From Methylotenera oryzisoli (GTDB lineage: Bacteria; Pseudomonadota; Gammaproteobacteria; Burkholderiales; Methylophilaceae): a DNA stretch of 33,708 nucleotides. Positions 17,178 to 27,126 of this stretch are shown in pieces. Where the stretch lies: contig CAMBZE010000013.1 of the NCBI GenBank assembly GCA_945872425.1, positions 1 to 33,708 on the forward strand, given 5' to 3'. The stretch's first letter is position 1. Each line of letters opens with the position of its first letter. Below the pieces are notes generated by a model. That model saw only the letters and a program-made list of their open reading frames with translations, did not search any database and was not told the DNA's origin. The translations under genes were made by a program, and so were the position numbers.

Positions 17178-17435
17178 GTGTTGAGCGCGCAGCAGTTAGA
17201 AACGTATATTACGCAGAATTTGGGTTGTGACTACATCAAAGTATCGGGTGACGATGGTACGCATTTCGAGGCACTGATCGTTAGCCCTGTGTTTGTTGGC
17301 AAGTCAATGGTGCAACAGCACCAACTTGTGTACGCGGCATTGGGTGATAGGATGCGCGCGGAAATACATGCGTTATCAATGACAACCTTGACCCCTGAGG
17401 CCTGGTCCTCTAGAAGTTTGGTTGAAATTAAATGA
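17178..17435 (+). CDS. ibaG: BolA-family protein (IbaG/YrbA-like)
   Basis: Small BolA-fold protein; BolA proteins bind [2Fe-2S] clusters together with CGFS monothiol glutaredoxins. About 85 residues with the BolA pattern: an N-terminal helix, a VSGDDGTHFEALIVSPVFVGKSMVQQHQLVY core with the conserved His, and a C-terminal IHALSMTTLTPEAW typical of the short IbaG type. The start is GTG at 17178 (AAAGG about nine bases upstream), with TTG at 17181 possible. Its partner grxD is the next gene, 50 bases downstream. The mlaFEDCB-ibaG-murA context parallels E. coli (yrbFEDCB-ibaG-murA). Confidence 0.9.
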   Translation: MLSAQQLETYITQNLGCDYIKVSGDDGTHFEALIVSPVFVGKSMVQQHQLVYAALGDRMRAEIHALSMTTLTPEAWSSRSLVEIK

Positions 17436-17485
17436 CCAAAAAGTAAATTAGCAAGAATTTTGTAACTTTGACATAGAGAAGAGCA

Positions 17486-17797
17486 ATGGATACACAAGAA
17501 CTTATTAAAAACCAAGTAACGAGCAGTCCGGTTGTCCTTTATATGAAGGGTAATCCAAAGTTTCCACAATGTGGTTTTTCAAACCTGGCCACGCAGATTT
17601 TAGATGCCTGCAACGCGCAGTACATCGCGATTGATGTATTGGCGGATCAGAACATTCGCGAAGGCATCAAGGTTTACGCAAACTGGCCTACCATTCCACA
17701 GTTATATATTAACGGTGAATTTGTGGGTGGCTCAGATATTATGCGCGCCATGTTTGAGAGTGGCGAACTTCAAACATTATTGAATGCGGCTAAATAG
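17486..17797 (+). CDS. grxD: Monothiol glutaredoxin, Grx4 (GrxD) type
   Basis: CGFS glutaredoxin that binds a bridging [2Fe-2S] cluster with glutathione and transfers or traffics clusters, often with BolA proteins. 103 residues: KGNPKFPQCGFS with the active Cys29, the TIPQLYINGEFVGGSDI glutathione-binding region, and a typical length. AGAAGAG precedes the ATG at 17486. The stop at 17795-17797 abuts the murA TTG start with no gap, so the two are translationally linked. Adjacent to its likely partner bolA gene. Confidence 0.95.
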   Translation: MDTQELIKNQVTSSPVVLYMKGNPKFPQCGFSNLATQILDACNAQYIAIDVLADQNIREGIKVYANWPTIPQLYINGEFVGGSDIMRAMFESGELQTLLNAAK

Positions 17798-19063
<1,266 letters not shown>

Positions 19064-19071
19064 ATTTAAAA

Positions 19072-19722
19072 TTGACTAATAAAATGATTACGATAGCACT
19101 TTCAAAAGGCCGCATCTTCGAAGAAACCGCACCATTGTTAGCTGCGGCAGGAATTCATGCGCTTGAGGACCCCGAATCATCACGCAAGCTCATCATCGGG
19201 ACCAATCGTGAAGACGTACGTTTGATTATCGTCCGCGCGACAGATGTGCCAACTTATGTGCAATATGGCGCAGCTGATTTAGGCATTGCCGGTAAGGATG
19301 TGCTGGATGAACATGGCGGCGAAGGTCTGTATCAGCCAATCGATTTGCAGATTGCTAAATGCAAAATGATGGTGGCGGTGCGTGAGGATTTTGATTACTT
19401 TGGCTCAATCCGTAGTGGCGCGCGTTTGAAAGTAGTCACTAAGTACGTCAAAACTGCACGCGAGCATTTTGCAGCAAAAGGTATGCATGTTGATTTAATT
19501 AAACTTTACGGCTCAATGGAGCTGGGTCCGCTGGTTGGTTTGGCTGATGTCATTGTTGACTTGGTGAGTACTGGTGGAACTTTACGTGCCAACAACCTTA
19601 AAGCAGTTGAAGAGGTGGGCGATATTAGCTCTAGACTCATTGTCAACCAAGCGTCACTTAAACTCAATAGAGCGAAATTGCAGCCGATTATGGATGCATT
19701 CTCACGCGTGAAAAAATTATAG
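19072..19722 (+). CDS. hisG: ATP phosphoribosyltransferase, short-form catalytic subunit HisG
   Basis: First step of histidine synthesis: ATP plus PRPP to phosphoribosyl-ATP. 216 residues, the short (HisG-S) type lacking the C-terminal ACT-like regulatory domain of the roughly 300-residue long form. Such enzymes work as a complex with HisZ, which is not encoded in this window. Motifs: [26 protein letters not shown], and the PRPP loop [14 protein letters not shown]. Starts: TTG at 19072 or ATG at 19084 ([10 protein letters not shown]); neither has a clear ribosome site, and the ATG is equally plausible. It begins nine bases after murA. Confidence 0.96.
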   Translation: MTNKMITIALSKGRIFEETAPLLAAAGIHALEDPESSRKLIIGTNREDVRLIIVRATDVPTYVQYGAADLGIAGKDVLDEHGGEGLYQPIDLQIAKCKMMVAVREDFDYFGSIRSGARLKVVTKYVKTAREHFAAKGMHVDLIKLYGSMELGPLVGLADVIVDLVSTGGTLRANNLKAVEEVGDISSRLIVNQASLKLNRAKLQPIMDAFSRVKKL

Positions 19723-19732
19723 GTTTAATCGT

Positions 19733-21034
19733 ATGAAAATTAGACGTTTTTCTACTGTAGATAGCGATTTTGACGCTAAGCTAAAGCAATTGCTAGCATT
19801 TGAAACGGCACAGGATGACAGTATTGATGCTGTGGTTGCAAATATTCTAAAAGATGTAAAAACACGCGGTGATGTTGCCGTACTTGAATACACCAATCGA
19901 TTTGATAAAACTAACGCTAATAATCTAAGCGAGCTTGAAGTTAGCAAAGCAGAACTCGTTGCGGCATTAAATGGTCTGCCGGTTGACCAGCGCGAGGCGT
20001 TACAAACTGCTGCAGACCGTGTGCGTGGTTATCATGAAAAGCAATTGATGAGCTCATGGAGTTATACCGAGGCAAATGGAACATTGCTAGGACAGCAAGT
20101 AACATCACTTGACCGCGTGGGTTTGTATGTGCCTGGCGGCAAAGCGGCTTATCCTTCTTCTGTTTTGATGAATGCAATTCCTGCCAAAGTTGCCGGAGTG
20201 CAGGAGCTCATCATGGTGGTGCCAACACCTAACGGTGAAAAGAATCAGTTGGTATTGGCTGCCGCTGCAGTGTGTAAAGTTGACCGTGTATTTTGCATTG
20301 GCGGTGCGCAAGCGGTGGGTGCTATGGCTTACGGCACGCAAACTGTGCCGCAGGTTGATAAAATTGTTGGTCCAGGCAATGCCTATGTGGCCGCCGCCAA
20401 GCGAAGAGTGTTCGGTGTGGTGGGTATTGATATGGTGGCAGGGCCATCCGAAATCCTGGTAATTTGCGATGGAAAAACTAATCCGGATTGGATTGCCATG
20501 GATTTATTCTCTCAAGCCGAGCATGACGAATTGGCGCAATCCATATTGTTGAGTCCTGACGCAGACTTCTTGGATAAAGTCAGTGCAAGTATTCAAAGAT
20601 TAGTTGAAGACATGCCACGTAAAGACATCATTGCCACTTCGCTGACCGACAGAGGCGCGCTGATACATGTGCGCGATTTAGACGAGGCTGCCGAGATTAG
20701 CAATTATATTGCGCCGGAACATTTGGAGTTATCTATTGAAGATCCGTTGGTCTTCAGCAAAAAAATCAAACACGCGGGTGCTATTTTTATGGGCCGTGAT
20801 ACTTGCGAAGCGCTAGGCGACTACTGTGCGGGACCAAATCATGTATTGCCAACTTCACGCACGGCAAGGTTTTCGTCGCCGCTGGGAGTGTATGATTTCC
20901 AGAAACGCTCCAGCTTGATTATGGTGTCTTCAGAGGGCGCGCAAGTGTTAGGTAAAGTGGCTGCGACTTTGGCTTATGGTGAGGGGTTGCAAGCGCACGC
21001 ACGTTCTGCTGAGTATCGTTTAAGAAATGAGTAA
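19733..21034 (+). CDS. hisD: Histidinol dehydrogenase HisD
   Basis: Zinc enzyme for the last two steps of the pathway, histidinol to histidine with two NAD+. 433 residues, standard length. Conserved segments include [62 protein letters not shown], the zinc and catalytic region [11 protein letters not shown], and IAPEHLEL. It begins ten bases after hisG and overlaps hisC by eight bases. Confidence 0.98.
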   Translation: MKIRRFSTVDSDFDAKLKQLLAFETAQDDSIDAVVANILKDVKTRGDVAVLEYTNRFDKTNANNLSELEVSKAELVAALNGLPVDQREALQTAADRVRGYHEKQLMSSWSYTEANGTLLGQQVTSLDRVGLYVPGGKAAYPSSVLMNAIPAKVAGVQELIMVVPTPNGEKNQLVLAAAAVCKVDRVFCIGGAQAVGAMAYGTQTVPQVDKIVGPGNAYVAAAKRRVFGVVGIDMVAGPSEILVICDGKTNPDWIAMDLFSQAEHDELAQSILLSPDADFLDKVSASIQRLVEDMPRKDIIATSLTDRGALIHVRDLDEAAEISNYIAPEHLELSIEDPLVFSKKIKHAGAIFMGRDTCEALGDYCAGPNHVLPTSRTARFSSPLGVYDFQKRSSLIMVSSEGAQVLGKVAATLAYGEGLQAHARSAEYRLRNE

Positions 21035-22091
21035 ATTCTGGAGTGGCGTCGTACATAAGCTTACCCCTTATGTGCCGGGTGAGCAGCCAAAGCTAAACAA
21101 TCTGGTGAAGTTGAACACCAACGAAAACCCTTATGGGCCAAGTCCGCAAGTGATAGCGGCGCTTAAGCTGGAGGCTGCTGATACGCTACGTTTGTATCCG
21201 GACCCCAATTCAGACGCCCTAAAAGCGGCTATTGCGCATGAGTATCATCTAAATACTAACCAAGTCTTTGTTGGCAATGGCTCAGATGAAGTATTGGCGC
21301 ATGTGTTTCAAGCTCTATTAAAGCATGATAAGCCTTTGTTATTTCCGGATATTACTTACAGTTTTTACCCGGTATATTGTGGTTTGTATGGCATTAAATA
21401 CCAAACCATCCCGCTTGCAGATGACTTTAGTATCAATATAGCTGATTACAATCAGCCGAATGGCGGCATCATATTTCCTAATCCAAATGCGCCGACAGGC
21501 ATGCCGCTGGCACTAGCGAAGATTGAGACGTTGCTGCAAAACAATACACAATCTGTCGTGGTCATTGATGAAGCGTATGTAGATTTTGGTACTGAATCTG
21601 CGGTAGGTTTAATTAACCAATACCCAAATTTGTTAGTGACGCATACCTTATCTAAAGCACGCTCATTGGCAGGTTTGCGCGTTGGTTATGCCTTGGGCTC
21701 GCCCGACCTGATTGAAGCGCTGATACGCGTGAAAGATAGCTTTAACTCTTACCCGATTGACCGTTTTGCGTCTGCCGGCGCGGTTGCGGCGATGCAGGAT
21801 GTAGCCTATTTTGAAAAAACCTGTCGTCAAGTCATTGCTACGCGTAATGTCTTGATTAAGGACTTAGCGAATTTAGGTTTTGAAGTATTGCCCTCTGGCG
21901 CAAACTTTATTTTTGCCAAACACAAAATGCACGATGGGGCCGAGTTAACGGCAAAATTGCGTGAACACAATATCATCGTACGTCATTTTAAGTCACCGAA
22001 CAGAATTTCTCCTTATTTACGGATTACTATCGGCACTGATTCACAATCAAAAACACTCATCAGCGCTTTGTCAGAAATTTTAGGCGCATAA
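21027..22091 (+). CDS. hisC: Histidinol-phosphate aminotransferase HisC
   Basis: PLP enzyme converting imidazole acetol phosphate and glutamate to histidinol phosphate. 354 residues with [12 protein letters not shown] near the N-terminus, [15 protein letters not shown], the [10 protein letters not shown] Asp region, and the PLP Schiff-base lysine in [16 protein letters not shown] (Lys210). SPYLRITIG near the end is also typical. It overlaps hisD by eight bases and ends the first his block; a 255-bp non-coding interval follows before hps. Confidence 0.96.
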   Translation: MSKFWSGVVHKLTPYVPGEQPKLNNLVKLNTNENPYGPSPQVIAALKLEAADTLRLYPDPNSDALKAAIAHEYHLNTNQVFVGNGSDEVLAHVFQALLKHDKPLLFPDITYSFYPVYCGLYGIKYQTIPLADDFSINIADYNQPNGGIIFPNPNAPTGMPLALAKIETLLQNNTQSVVVIDEAYVDFGTESAVGLINQYPNLLVTHTLSKARSLAGLRVGYALGSPDLIEALIRVKDSFNSYPIDRFASAGAVAAMQDVAYFEKTCRQVIATRNVLIKDLANLGFEVLPSGANFIFAKHKMHDGAELTAKLREHNIIVRHFKSPNRISPYLRITIGTDSQSKTLISALSEILGA

Positions 22092-22346
22092 TACTTTTTC
22101 TCGTACAAGGGGCCAAAATATAGCAAAGGTCGCTAATATTCTGGTATACAGCCCAATAATGCATAAACTTTAACAAATAAAGTATAAAAAACGTGCAAAA
22201 CAAGCGTGAAAAGTTTGAATTTTCACTCAAAGTGCGGTTATCATAGCGAAATGTGCGTTTTGTGCACAAATAATAATTATTTTCAATTTCGTATTTTTAA
22301 CCTAAGTAAATCATGATTTGATTTATTATTAGTTGGAGGATGTATC
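22092..22346 (+). promoter_or_regulatory. 255-bp non-coding leader/control region of hps
   Basis: AT-rich, no credible coding sequence. It holds three perfect inverted repeats: GTGAAAA-N7-TTTTCAC (22206-22226), the 12-bp palindrome TTTGTGCACAAA (22259-22270) and the 12-bp palindrome AAATCATGATTT (22308-22319). An imperfect hairpin, AATATAGC against GCTAATATT, lies at 22113-22144 just after hisC. A strong ribosome site GGAGG is at 22335-22339. Confidence 0.6.
22215..22244 (+). promoter_or_regulatory. Putative sigma70 promoter for hps
   Basis: TTGAAT (22215-22220) and TATCAT (22239-22244) with an 18-bp spacer. The -35 box lies inside the GTGAAAA-N7-TTTTCAC inverted repeat, so a repressor or activator bound there would directly affect promoter use. 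Predicted start near 22251, giving a leader of roughly 95 nt. Prediction only. Confidence 0.4.
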
Positions 22347-23024
22347 GTGGCACAAACCCAAATGGCATTAGATTCACTAGATTTTGACGCAACCGTTGCT
22401 TTGGCAGCTAAAGTTGCTCCGCACGTAGATATTTTAGAAATTGGTACCCCTTGCATTAAGCATAACGGGATTAAATTACTTCAAACGCTACGCGCTAAAT
22501 TCCCAAATAATAAAATTTTAGTTGACTTGAAAACAATGGATGCAGGTTTCTACGAAGCTGAACCATTCTACAAAGCAGGTGCAGATATTTGTACGGTTTT
22601 GGGTACTGCTGATATTGGTACAATCAAAGGTGTGATTGATGTTGCTAACAAATACGGCAAAAAAGCACAAGTTGACTTGATCAATGTTGCGGACAAAAAA
22701 GCACGCACACAAGAAGTTGCTAAATTGGGCGCGCATATCATTGGTGTTCACACTGGTTTAGATCAACAAGCGGCTGGTCAAACACCATTTGCAGATTTGG
22801 CTTTAGTAGCTAGTTTGAATTTAGGCCTTGAAATTTCAGTTGCTGGCGGCGTTAAAGCTGCTACAGCTGCACAAGTGCGTGATGCGGGCGCAACAATCAT
22901 TGTTGCTGGTGCTGCAATTTACGGTGCAGCTGATCCTGCTGCATCTGCCGCTGAAATCACTGCAATCGCTCATGGCGGTGCATCAGGTGGTTTGTTCGGC
23001 TGGGTTAAAAAATTATTTAGTTAA
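22347..23024 (+). CDS. hxlA: 3-hexulose-6-phosphate synthase (HPS), ribulose monophosphate pathway
   Basis: Aldolase that fixes formaldehyde onto ribulose 5-phosphate, giving 3-hexulose 6-phosphate, the key assimilation step in RuMP methylotrophs. 225 residues of the OMP-decarboxylase superfamily: VDILEIGTPC, the signature VDLKTMDAG (Asp60, Lys62, Asp65; D-x-K-x-x-D), GADICTVLG, GVHTGLDQQA, and the phosphate-binding SVAGGV and TIIVAGAAIYG. The last 17 or so residues (from HGGASGG) extend past the usual core of about 210 residues. KGPDC or OMP decarboxylase are alternatives, but GTPCIKHNG and GLDQQA fit HPS best. The start is GTG at 22347 with GGAGG seven bases upstream. By eye, codons are dominated by AT-ending and GGT/GCT types, consistent with high expression. 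It stands alone between a long leader and a strong terminator, and the isomerase (phi/hxlB) is not adjacent. Confidence 0.93.
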   Translation: MAQTQMALDSLDFDATVALAAKVAPHVDILEIGTPCIKHNGIKLLQTLRAKFPNNKILVDLKTMDAGFYEAEPFYKAGADICTVLGTADIGTIKGVIDVANKYGKKAQVDLINVADKKARTQEVAKLGAHIIGVHTGLDQQAAGQTPFADLALVASLNLGLEISVAGGVKAATAAQVRDAGATIIVAGAAIYGAADPAASAAEITAIAHGGASGGLFGWVKKLFS

Positions 23025-23042
23025 TTTTTGAAGTGTTAAATC

Positions 23043-23074
23043 AAAAACCCCAGCTTTCAAACTGGGGTTTTTTT
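23043..23074 (+). terminator. Strong intrinsic terminator after hps
   Basis: Stem AAAAACCCCAG (23043-23053) with CTGGGGTTTTT (23062-23072), eight-base loop, T-run through 23074. It lies 18 bases after the hps stop. The A-rich 5' side also makes it a plausible bidirectional terminator. Confidence 0.92.
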
Positions 23075-23127
23075 ATTTTGGATTTTAATTTCATCATGTA
23101 ACACTGTGTCACACCCTTTTAATGGGT

Positions 23128-23158
23128 TAAAATGCAGGTTGATAATTTAAAGTATAAC
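23128..23158 (+). promoter_or_regulatory. Candidate -10 boxes for the hisBHAFIE block
   Basis: TAAAAT at 23128-23133 and TATAAC at 23153-23158 both lie between the hps terminator and the hisB ATG (23163). Neither has a good -35 at standard spacing. A promoter is expected somewhere here because the terminator at 23043-23074 should stop most transcription from upstream. Confidence 0.25.
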
Positions 23159-23162
23159 TCTT

Positions 23163-23750
23163 ATGCGTAGTGCAAAAATTACCAGGAATACGCTGGAAAC
23201 TCAAATTACCGCGAGCATCAATTTGGATGGCACGGGAGTTTCTCAATTTAATACAGGCTTGGGATTTTTGGATCACATGCTTGATCAAATCGCTCGTCAC
23301 GGCATGATGGATATAGAAGTGAATGCCAAAGGTGATTTGCACATTGACGCACATCATACGGTGGAAGATATCGGTATTACGTTTGGTCAGGCTTTTGCAC
23401 AAGCGGTGGGCGATAAAAAAGGCATACGCCGTTATGGGCAGGCTTACGTGCCGCTGGACGAAGCTTTATCGCGCGTAGTATTAGATGTTTCAGGACGGCC
23501 AGGGTTGGAGTTTGGCTGCACATTTGTACGTGGCGCGATTGGCGGCTTTGATGTTGATCTTGTGCATGAGTTCTTTCAAGGTTTTGTCAATCACGCCAAC
23601 GTCACCTTGCATATTGATAATTTAAAAGGTCATAACGCACATCACCAAGCCGAAACAATTTTTAAGGCTTTTGGTCGCGCGTTGCGCATGGCGGTTGAGT
23701 TGGATGCGCGTATGGCGGGGATTACGCCATCAACAAAGGGTAGCTTATAA
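23163..23750 (+). CDS. hisB: Imidazoleglycerol-phosphate dehydratase HisB
   Basis: Manganese enzyme converting imidazole glycerol phosphate to imidazole acetol phosphate. 195 residues, the monofunctional type without the histidinol-phosphatase domain of E. coli HisB. The two metal-binding His repeats are clear: [13 protein letters not shown] with [11 protein letters not shown], and VHEFFQGF with [17 protein letters not shown]. The ATG at 23163 has no strong ribosome site. It begins the second his block after the hps unit; hisH follows 62 bp later. Confidence 0.97.
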   Translation: MRSAKITRNTLETQITASINLDGTGVSQFNTGLGFLDHMLDQIARHGMMDIEVNAKGDLHIDAHHTVEDIGITFGQAFAQAVGDKKGIRRYGQAYVPLDEALSRVVLDVSGRPGLEFGCTFVRGAIGGFDVDLVHEFFQGFVNHANVTLHIDNLKGHNAHHQAETIFKAFGRALRMAVELDARMAGITPSTKGSL

Positions 23751-23812
23751 GGGCTTGGTTTTGTTGTGGATGAATTCCATGTGAAAGATACTGGGCAGCA
23801 CTTAAGAATAGT

Positions 23813-24484
23813 ATGAGCAAAATTGATATTGCGGTAGTTGATTATGGCATGGGCAATTTGCGCTCAGTGTCTAAAGCATTGGAACATGTTGCCCCTGGTA
23901 AAAACGTTGCGGTGACAAGTAACCCTGATGAGGTGGCAAGCGCGGAGCGCGTAGTGTTTCCTGGTCAGGGGGCTATGCCTGATTGTATTCGTGAACTGGA
24001 TGCTAGAGGGTTACGTGCTGCCGTCATGGATGCAGCCAAACATAAACCTTTTTTGGGTATTTGTATTGGTCTGCAGATGTTATTTGAGCATTCGGAAGAA
24101 GGTAATGCTGCCGGACTAGGGTTGTTTAAAGGTAATGTAAAACGCTTTGCAGCCGTTGATATGTTTGATAACCAGGGTGGTGACAAGTTAAAGGTGCCGC
24201 ATATGGGCTGGAATCAGGTATATCAAGTCTGTGCTACTGGATCCCAACCTCATGTGTTGTGGCAGGGCATCGAAGATGGCGCCAGATTCTATTACGTACA
24301 TAGCTATTATGTGCAGCCTGAGAATGAAAGTATTATTTCAGGTTATAGCAACTATCCTAAGCGCTTTACTTGTGCGATTGCGAAAGATAACCTATTCGCT
24401 GTGCAGTTTCACCCGGAAAAAAGCGCCAATGCAGGTTTGCAATTATTGAGTAATTTCGTAAACTGGTCGCCTAAATCGCCATAA
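23813..24484 (+). CDS. hisH: Imidazole glycerol phosphate synthase, glutaminase subunit HisH
   Basis: Class I glutamine amidotransferase supplying ammonia to HisF. 223 residues with the triad visible: Cys84 in FLGICIGLQML, and His200 and Glu202 in VQFHPEKS. Also VDYGMGNLRSV at the N-terminus and PHMGWNQV. Length is slightly above the usual 200 or so, with an insert around 112-126 (DMFDNQGGDKLK). Acts as a heterodimer with the product of hisF two genes downstream. Confidence 0.97.
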   Translation: MSKIDIAVVDYGMGNLRSVSKALEHVAPGKNVAVTSNPDEVASAERVVFPGQGAMPDCIRELDARGLRAAVMDAAKHKPFLGICIGLQMLFEHSEEGNAAGLGLFKGNVKRFAAVDMFDNQGGDKLKVPHMGWNQVYQVCATGSQPHVLWQGIEDGARFYYVHSYYVQPENESIISGYSNYPKRFTCAIAKDNLFAVQFHPEKSANAGLQLLSNFVNWSPKSP

Positions 24485-24530
24485 TCTTTTTATTTTCTAA
24501 TTTTTTGTTTATAAAACTTAAATTTTCACT

Positions 24531-25271
24531 ATGTTAATTATCCCAGCAATTGATCTCAAAGATGGCCACTGCGTCAGACTCAAACAAGGTTTGATGGAAG
24601 AATCTACCGTATTTTCAGAAGACCCGGGGGCGATGGCGCGCCACTGGGTAGATCTTGGCGGTAAGCGTTTGCATCTGGTAGATTTGAACGGTGCCTTTGC
24701 AGGCAAGCCTGTGAATGAAGGTGCAATTAAGTCTATCGTCAGTGCTGTGGGGGGTGACATTCCTATTCAGTTAGGTGGCGGCATCAGGGATTTAGAGACC
24801 ATAGAGCGCTATTTGGATAATGGTATTGATTACGTGATTATCGGTACGGCAGCGGTGAAAACCCCGGGATTTCTGCATGAAGCTTGCTATGCCTTTCCCG
24901 GGCAAATTATGGTGGGTCTTGATGCCAAAGACGGCAAAGTTGCAATTGATGGCTGGTCTAAGCTCACGGGCCACGATGTGATTGATTTAGCGAAAAAATT
25001 CGAAGATTATGGCGTTAACTCCATTGTTTATACCGATATTGGCCGCGATGGCATGTTGACCGGTGTTAACATTGAGGCGACGGTTGCTTTGGCAAGCGCT
25101 TTAACTATTCCGGTGATTGCATCTGGTGGTGTCACCAATTTAGATGATGTAAGAAAACTTTGTGCGGTTGCAAGCGAAGGCATCATCGGGACTATTACCG
25201 GACGCGCAATTTATGAAGGCACCTTGGACTTTGCGGCAGCACAAAAACTCGCCGACGAGCTAAGTTTATAG
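24531..25271 (+). CDS. hisA: ProFAR isomerase HisA
   Basis: (beta-alpha)8-barrel isomerase acting on ProFAR in the fourth step of the pathway. 246 residues. [17 protein letters not shown] carries the catalytic Asp (residue 8), [14 protein letters not shown] the second Asp, and QLGGGIRD and ASGGV the two phosphate-binding loops. Length is typical. No ribosome site is evident before the ATG at 24531. Its half-barrel repeat is homologous to that of HisF, the next gene. Confidence 0.97.
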   Translation: MLIIPAIDLKDGHCVRLKQGLMEESTVFSEDPGAMARHWVDLGGKRLHLVDLNGAFAGKPVNEGAIKSIVSAVGGDIPIQLGGGIRDLETIERYLDNGIDYVIIGTAAVKTPGFLHEACYAFPGQIMVGLDAKDGKVAIDGWSKLTGHDVIDLAKKFEDYGVNSIVYTDIGRDGMLTGVNIEATVALASALTIPVIASGGVTNLDDVRKLCAVASEGIIGTITGRAIYEGTLDFAAAQKLADELSL

Positions 25272-25280
25272 GGCTATTCG

Positions 25281-26048
25281 ATGGGATTGGCAAAACGTAT
25301 TATTCCATGCCTAGATGTGACCAATGGTCGCGTAGTAAAGGGCGTTAATTTTCTTGAGCTGCGTGATGCAGGTGATCCGGTAGAAATTGCTAAGCGTTAT
25401 GACGACCAGGGGGCGGATGAACTTACTTTTTTAGATATCACTGCCAGTTCTGATAATCGTGGGTTGATTTTGCATATTATCGAAGAGGTGGCGAGCCAAG
25501 TGTTTATTCCGCTGACAGTTGGCGGTGGCGTGCGCGAAGTAGAAGATGTGCGTCGTTTGCTAAATGCGGGAGCTGATAAAGTGAGCATCAACACAACTGC
25601 GGTGCTAAACCCCAAGGTGGTGCAAGATGCGGCGGCTAGATTCGGCTCCCAGTGTATCGTCGTAGCGATTGATGCTAAAAAGGTGGATAACCAACCCTTT
25701 GAATGGGAGGTGTTTACCCACGGTGGTCGTAAAGCTACCGGGCTGGATGCTGTGAAATGGGCAGAGTACATGGTGAGTCTAGGTGCAGGCGAATTGCTTG
25801 TGACCAGCATGGATAGAGATGGTACTAAAATTGGTTTTAACAATCCGCTCAATAAAGCGATTAGTGATGCCGTTGAAGTGCCGATTATTGCCTCAGGTGG
25901 TGTTGGCAACTTGCAGCACCTGGTTGATGGCGTAAAAGAAGGCGGTGCAGATGCGGTGCTTGCCGCCAGTATATTTCACTATGGTGAATATACGGTTAAG
26001 CAAGCCAAAGAGTACATGGCGCAACATGGCATAGAGGTCAGGTTATGA
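25281..26048 (+). CDS. hisF: Imidazole glycerol phosphate synthase, cyclase subunit HisF
   Basis: Barrel enzyme that uses ammonia from HisH to form imidazole glycerol phosphate and AICAR. 255 residues. [19 protein letters not shown] holds the catalytic Asp11, VVAIDAKKV the second Asp, and VGGGVRE and ASGGVGN the phosphate loops. [15 protein letters not shown] near the C-terminus is conserved. It begins nine bases after hisA and overlaps hisI by four bases. Confidence 0.98.
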   Translation: MGLAKRIIPCLDVTNGRVVKGVNFLELRDAGDPVEIAKRYDDQGADELTFLDITASSDNRGLILHIIEEVASQVFIPLTVGGGVREVEDVRRLLNAGADKVSINTTAVLNPKVVQDAAARFGSQCIVVAIDAKKVDNQPFEWEVFTHGGRKATGLDAVKWAEYMVSLGAGELLVTSMDRDGTKIGFNNPLNKAISDAVEVPIIASGGVGNLQHLVDGVKEGGADAVLAASIFHYGEYTVKQAKEYMAQHGIEVRL

Positions 26049-26422
26049 GCTGGCTGGATGAGGTAACCTGGGACGCAAATGGACTGGTGCCCGTTATTGC
26101 ACAAGAGCATGACACCGGTCGTGTCCTGATGTTTGCGTGGATGAATCGTGAGGCATTGCAGTTGAGCAGTGAGACTAAGCAAGCTGTGTATTGGTCACGA
26201 TCGCGTAATAAATTGTGGCGTAAAGGTGAAGAATCTGGCCATGTACAAAAAATACATGAAATCCGTCTGGATTGTGATGAAGATGTGATTCTGCTAAAGG
26301 TCGAACAAGTTGGCGGTATTGCGTGTCACACTGGACGGCATAACTGTTTTTTCAAAAAACTAGAGCATGAAAAGTGGCTGATTGATCAGCCTGTGATTAA
26401 AGATCCAAAAGATATATATTAG
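26045..26422 (+). CDS. hisI: Phosphoribosyl-AMP cyclohydrolase HisI
   Basis: Zinc and magnesium enzyme opening the purine ring of phosphoribosyl-AMP (third step). 125 residues, a stand-alone cyclohydrolase rather than a HisIE fusion. Motifs: [28 protein letters not shown], the metal site DCDED (Asp76, Cys77, Asp78, Asp80), and the zinc ligands in [11 protein letters not shown] (Cys94, Cys101). Four-base overlap with hisF (ATGA). hisE, the preceding step, is the next gene. Confidence 0.97.
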   Translation: MSWLDEVTWDANGLVPVIAQEHDTGRVLMFAWMNREALQLSSETKQAVYWSRSRNKLWRKGEESGHVQKIHEIRLDCDEDVILLKVEQVGGIACHTGRHNCFFKKLEHEKWLIDQPVIKDPKDIY

Positions 26423-26438
26423 GGCGAAATTTATAAAC

Positions 26439-26759
26439 ATGAATGATGTATTAAGTCGATTGTCCGAGTTGTTGGAACAGCGTAAATCCGCAGATCCAGC
26501 GTCATCTTATGTGGCAAAGCTTTATGCCAAGGGCATGGATAGCATTCTGAAAAAAATAGGCGAAGAAGCGACTGAGACTGTCATTGCGGCCAAAGGTGGC
26601 AACAAGGAAGAAATTATCTATGAAACCGCTGATTTGTGGTTTCATACCTTGATCATGTTGGCAAAGGCAGACTTGAAGCCGCAAGATGTGCTAGATGAAC
26701 TAGCAAGACGCGAAGGCCTTTCTGGCATCGATGAGAAGGCGGCGAGAACAGAAAAATGA
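26439..26759 (+). CDS. hisE: Phosphoribosyl-ATP pyrophosphatase HisE
   Basis: Hydrolyses phosphoribosyl-ATP to phosphoribosyl-AMP (second step). 106 residues of the all-alpha NTP-pyrophosphatase (MazG-like) fold. The metal-binding pattern is [16 protein letters not shown] followed by [16 protein letters not shown]. Length is normal. It lies 16 bases after hisI and overlaps hinT by four bases, so hinT is translationally coupled to the his block. Confidence 0.96.
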   Translation: MNDVLSRLSELLEQRKSADPASSYVAKLYAKGMDSILKKIGEEATETVIAAKGGNKEEIIYETADLWFHTLIMLAKADLKPQDVLDELARREGLSGIDEKAARTEK

Positions 26760-27094
26760 GCGCAGACTGTATTTTTTGCAGAATAGTGAGTGGCGATATC
26801 CCATCCAAAAAAATCTATGAAGATGTCGATGTGATTGCTTTTCACGATATTCATCCGATTGCTAAAGTACACTTTTTAATTGTGCCTAAATTACATATTG
26901 AAAGCTTGGCCAGTTGTGAAGTGCAGCATCAGTCATTATTAGGTAAGATGTTATTGCTTGCACCTCAGTTAGCCAAAGAGCAAGGCTTAGCAGGTTTCCG
27001 TACCATGATTAATACTGGGCGCGAAGGTGGGCAAGAGGTGTTTCATATTCATACGCACGTGTTCGGTGGTGGCGATACGCTACCAAAAACGTAG
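26756..27094 (+). CDS. hinT: HIT-family purine nucleoside phosphoramidase (HinT-like)
   Basis: Histidine-triad hydrolase acting on nucleoside phosphoramidates and related AMP conjugates. 112 residues with [19 protein letters not shown] at the N-terminus (Cys5 and Cys8) and the triad HIHTHVFGG (His97, His99, His101). Length and motifs match bacterial HinT. The ATGA overlap with hisE and the position before tatABC are shared with many Betaproteobacteria; its metabolic link to histidine synthesis is not established. Confidence 0.94.
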   Translation: MSADCIFCRIVSGDIPSKKIYEDVDVIAFHDIHPIAKVHFLIVPKLHIESLASCEVQHQSLLGKMLLLAPQLAKEQGLAGFRTMINTGREGGQEVFHIHTHVFGGGDTLPKT

Positions 27095-27126
27095 TTTATA
27101 TTTGAGTATTTTATTGGGAGATAGCA

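Noticed and set aside
25397-25909. 170-codon open frame antisense to hisF
   Set aside because: Composition is typical of an antisense shadow (rich in Ser, Thr and Pro), it has no recognisable motif, and it lies wholly within hisF.
19064-27126. Histidine leader peptide or attenuator for the his genes
   Set aside because: No run of His codons or terminator/antiterminator pair was seen before hisG or hisB; hisG begins nine bases after murA.
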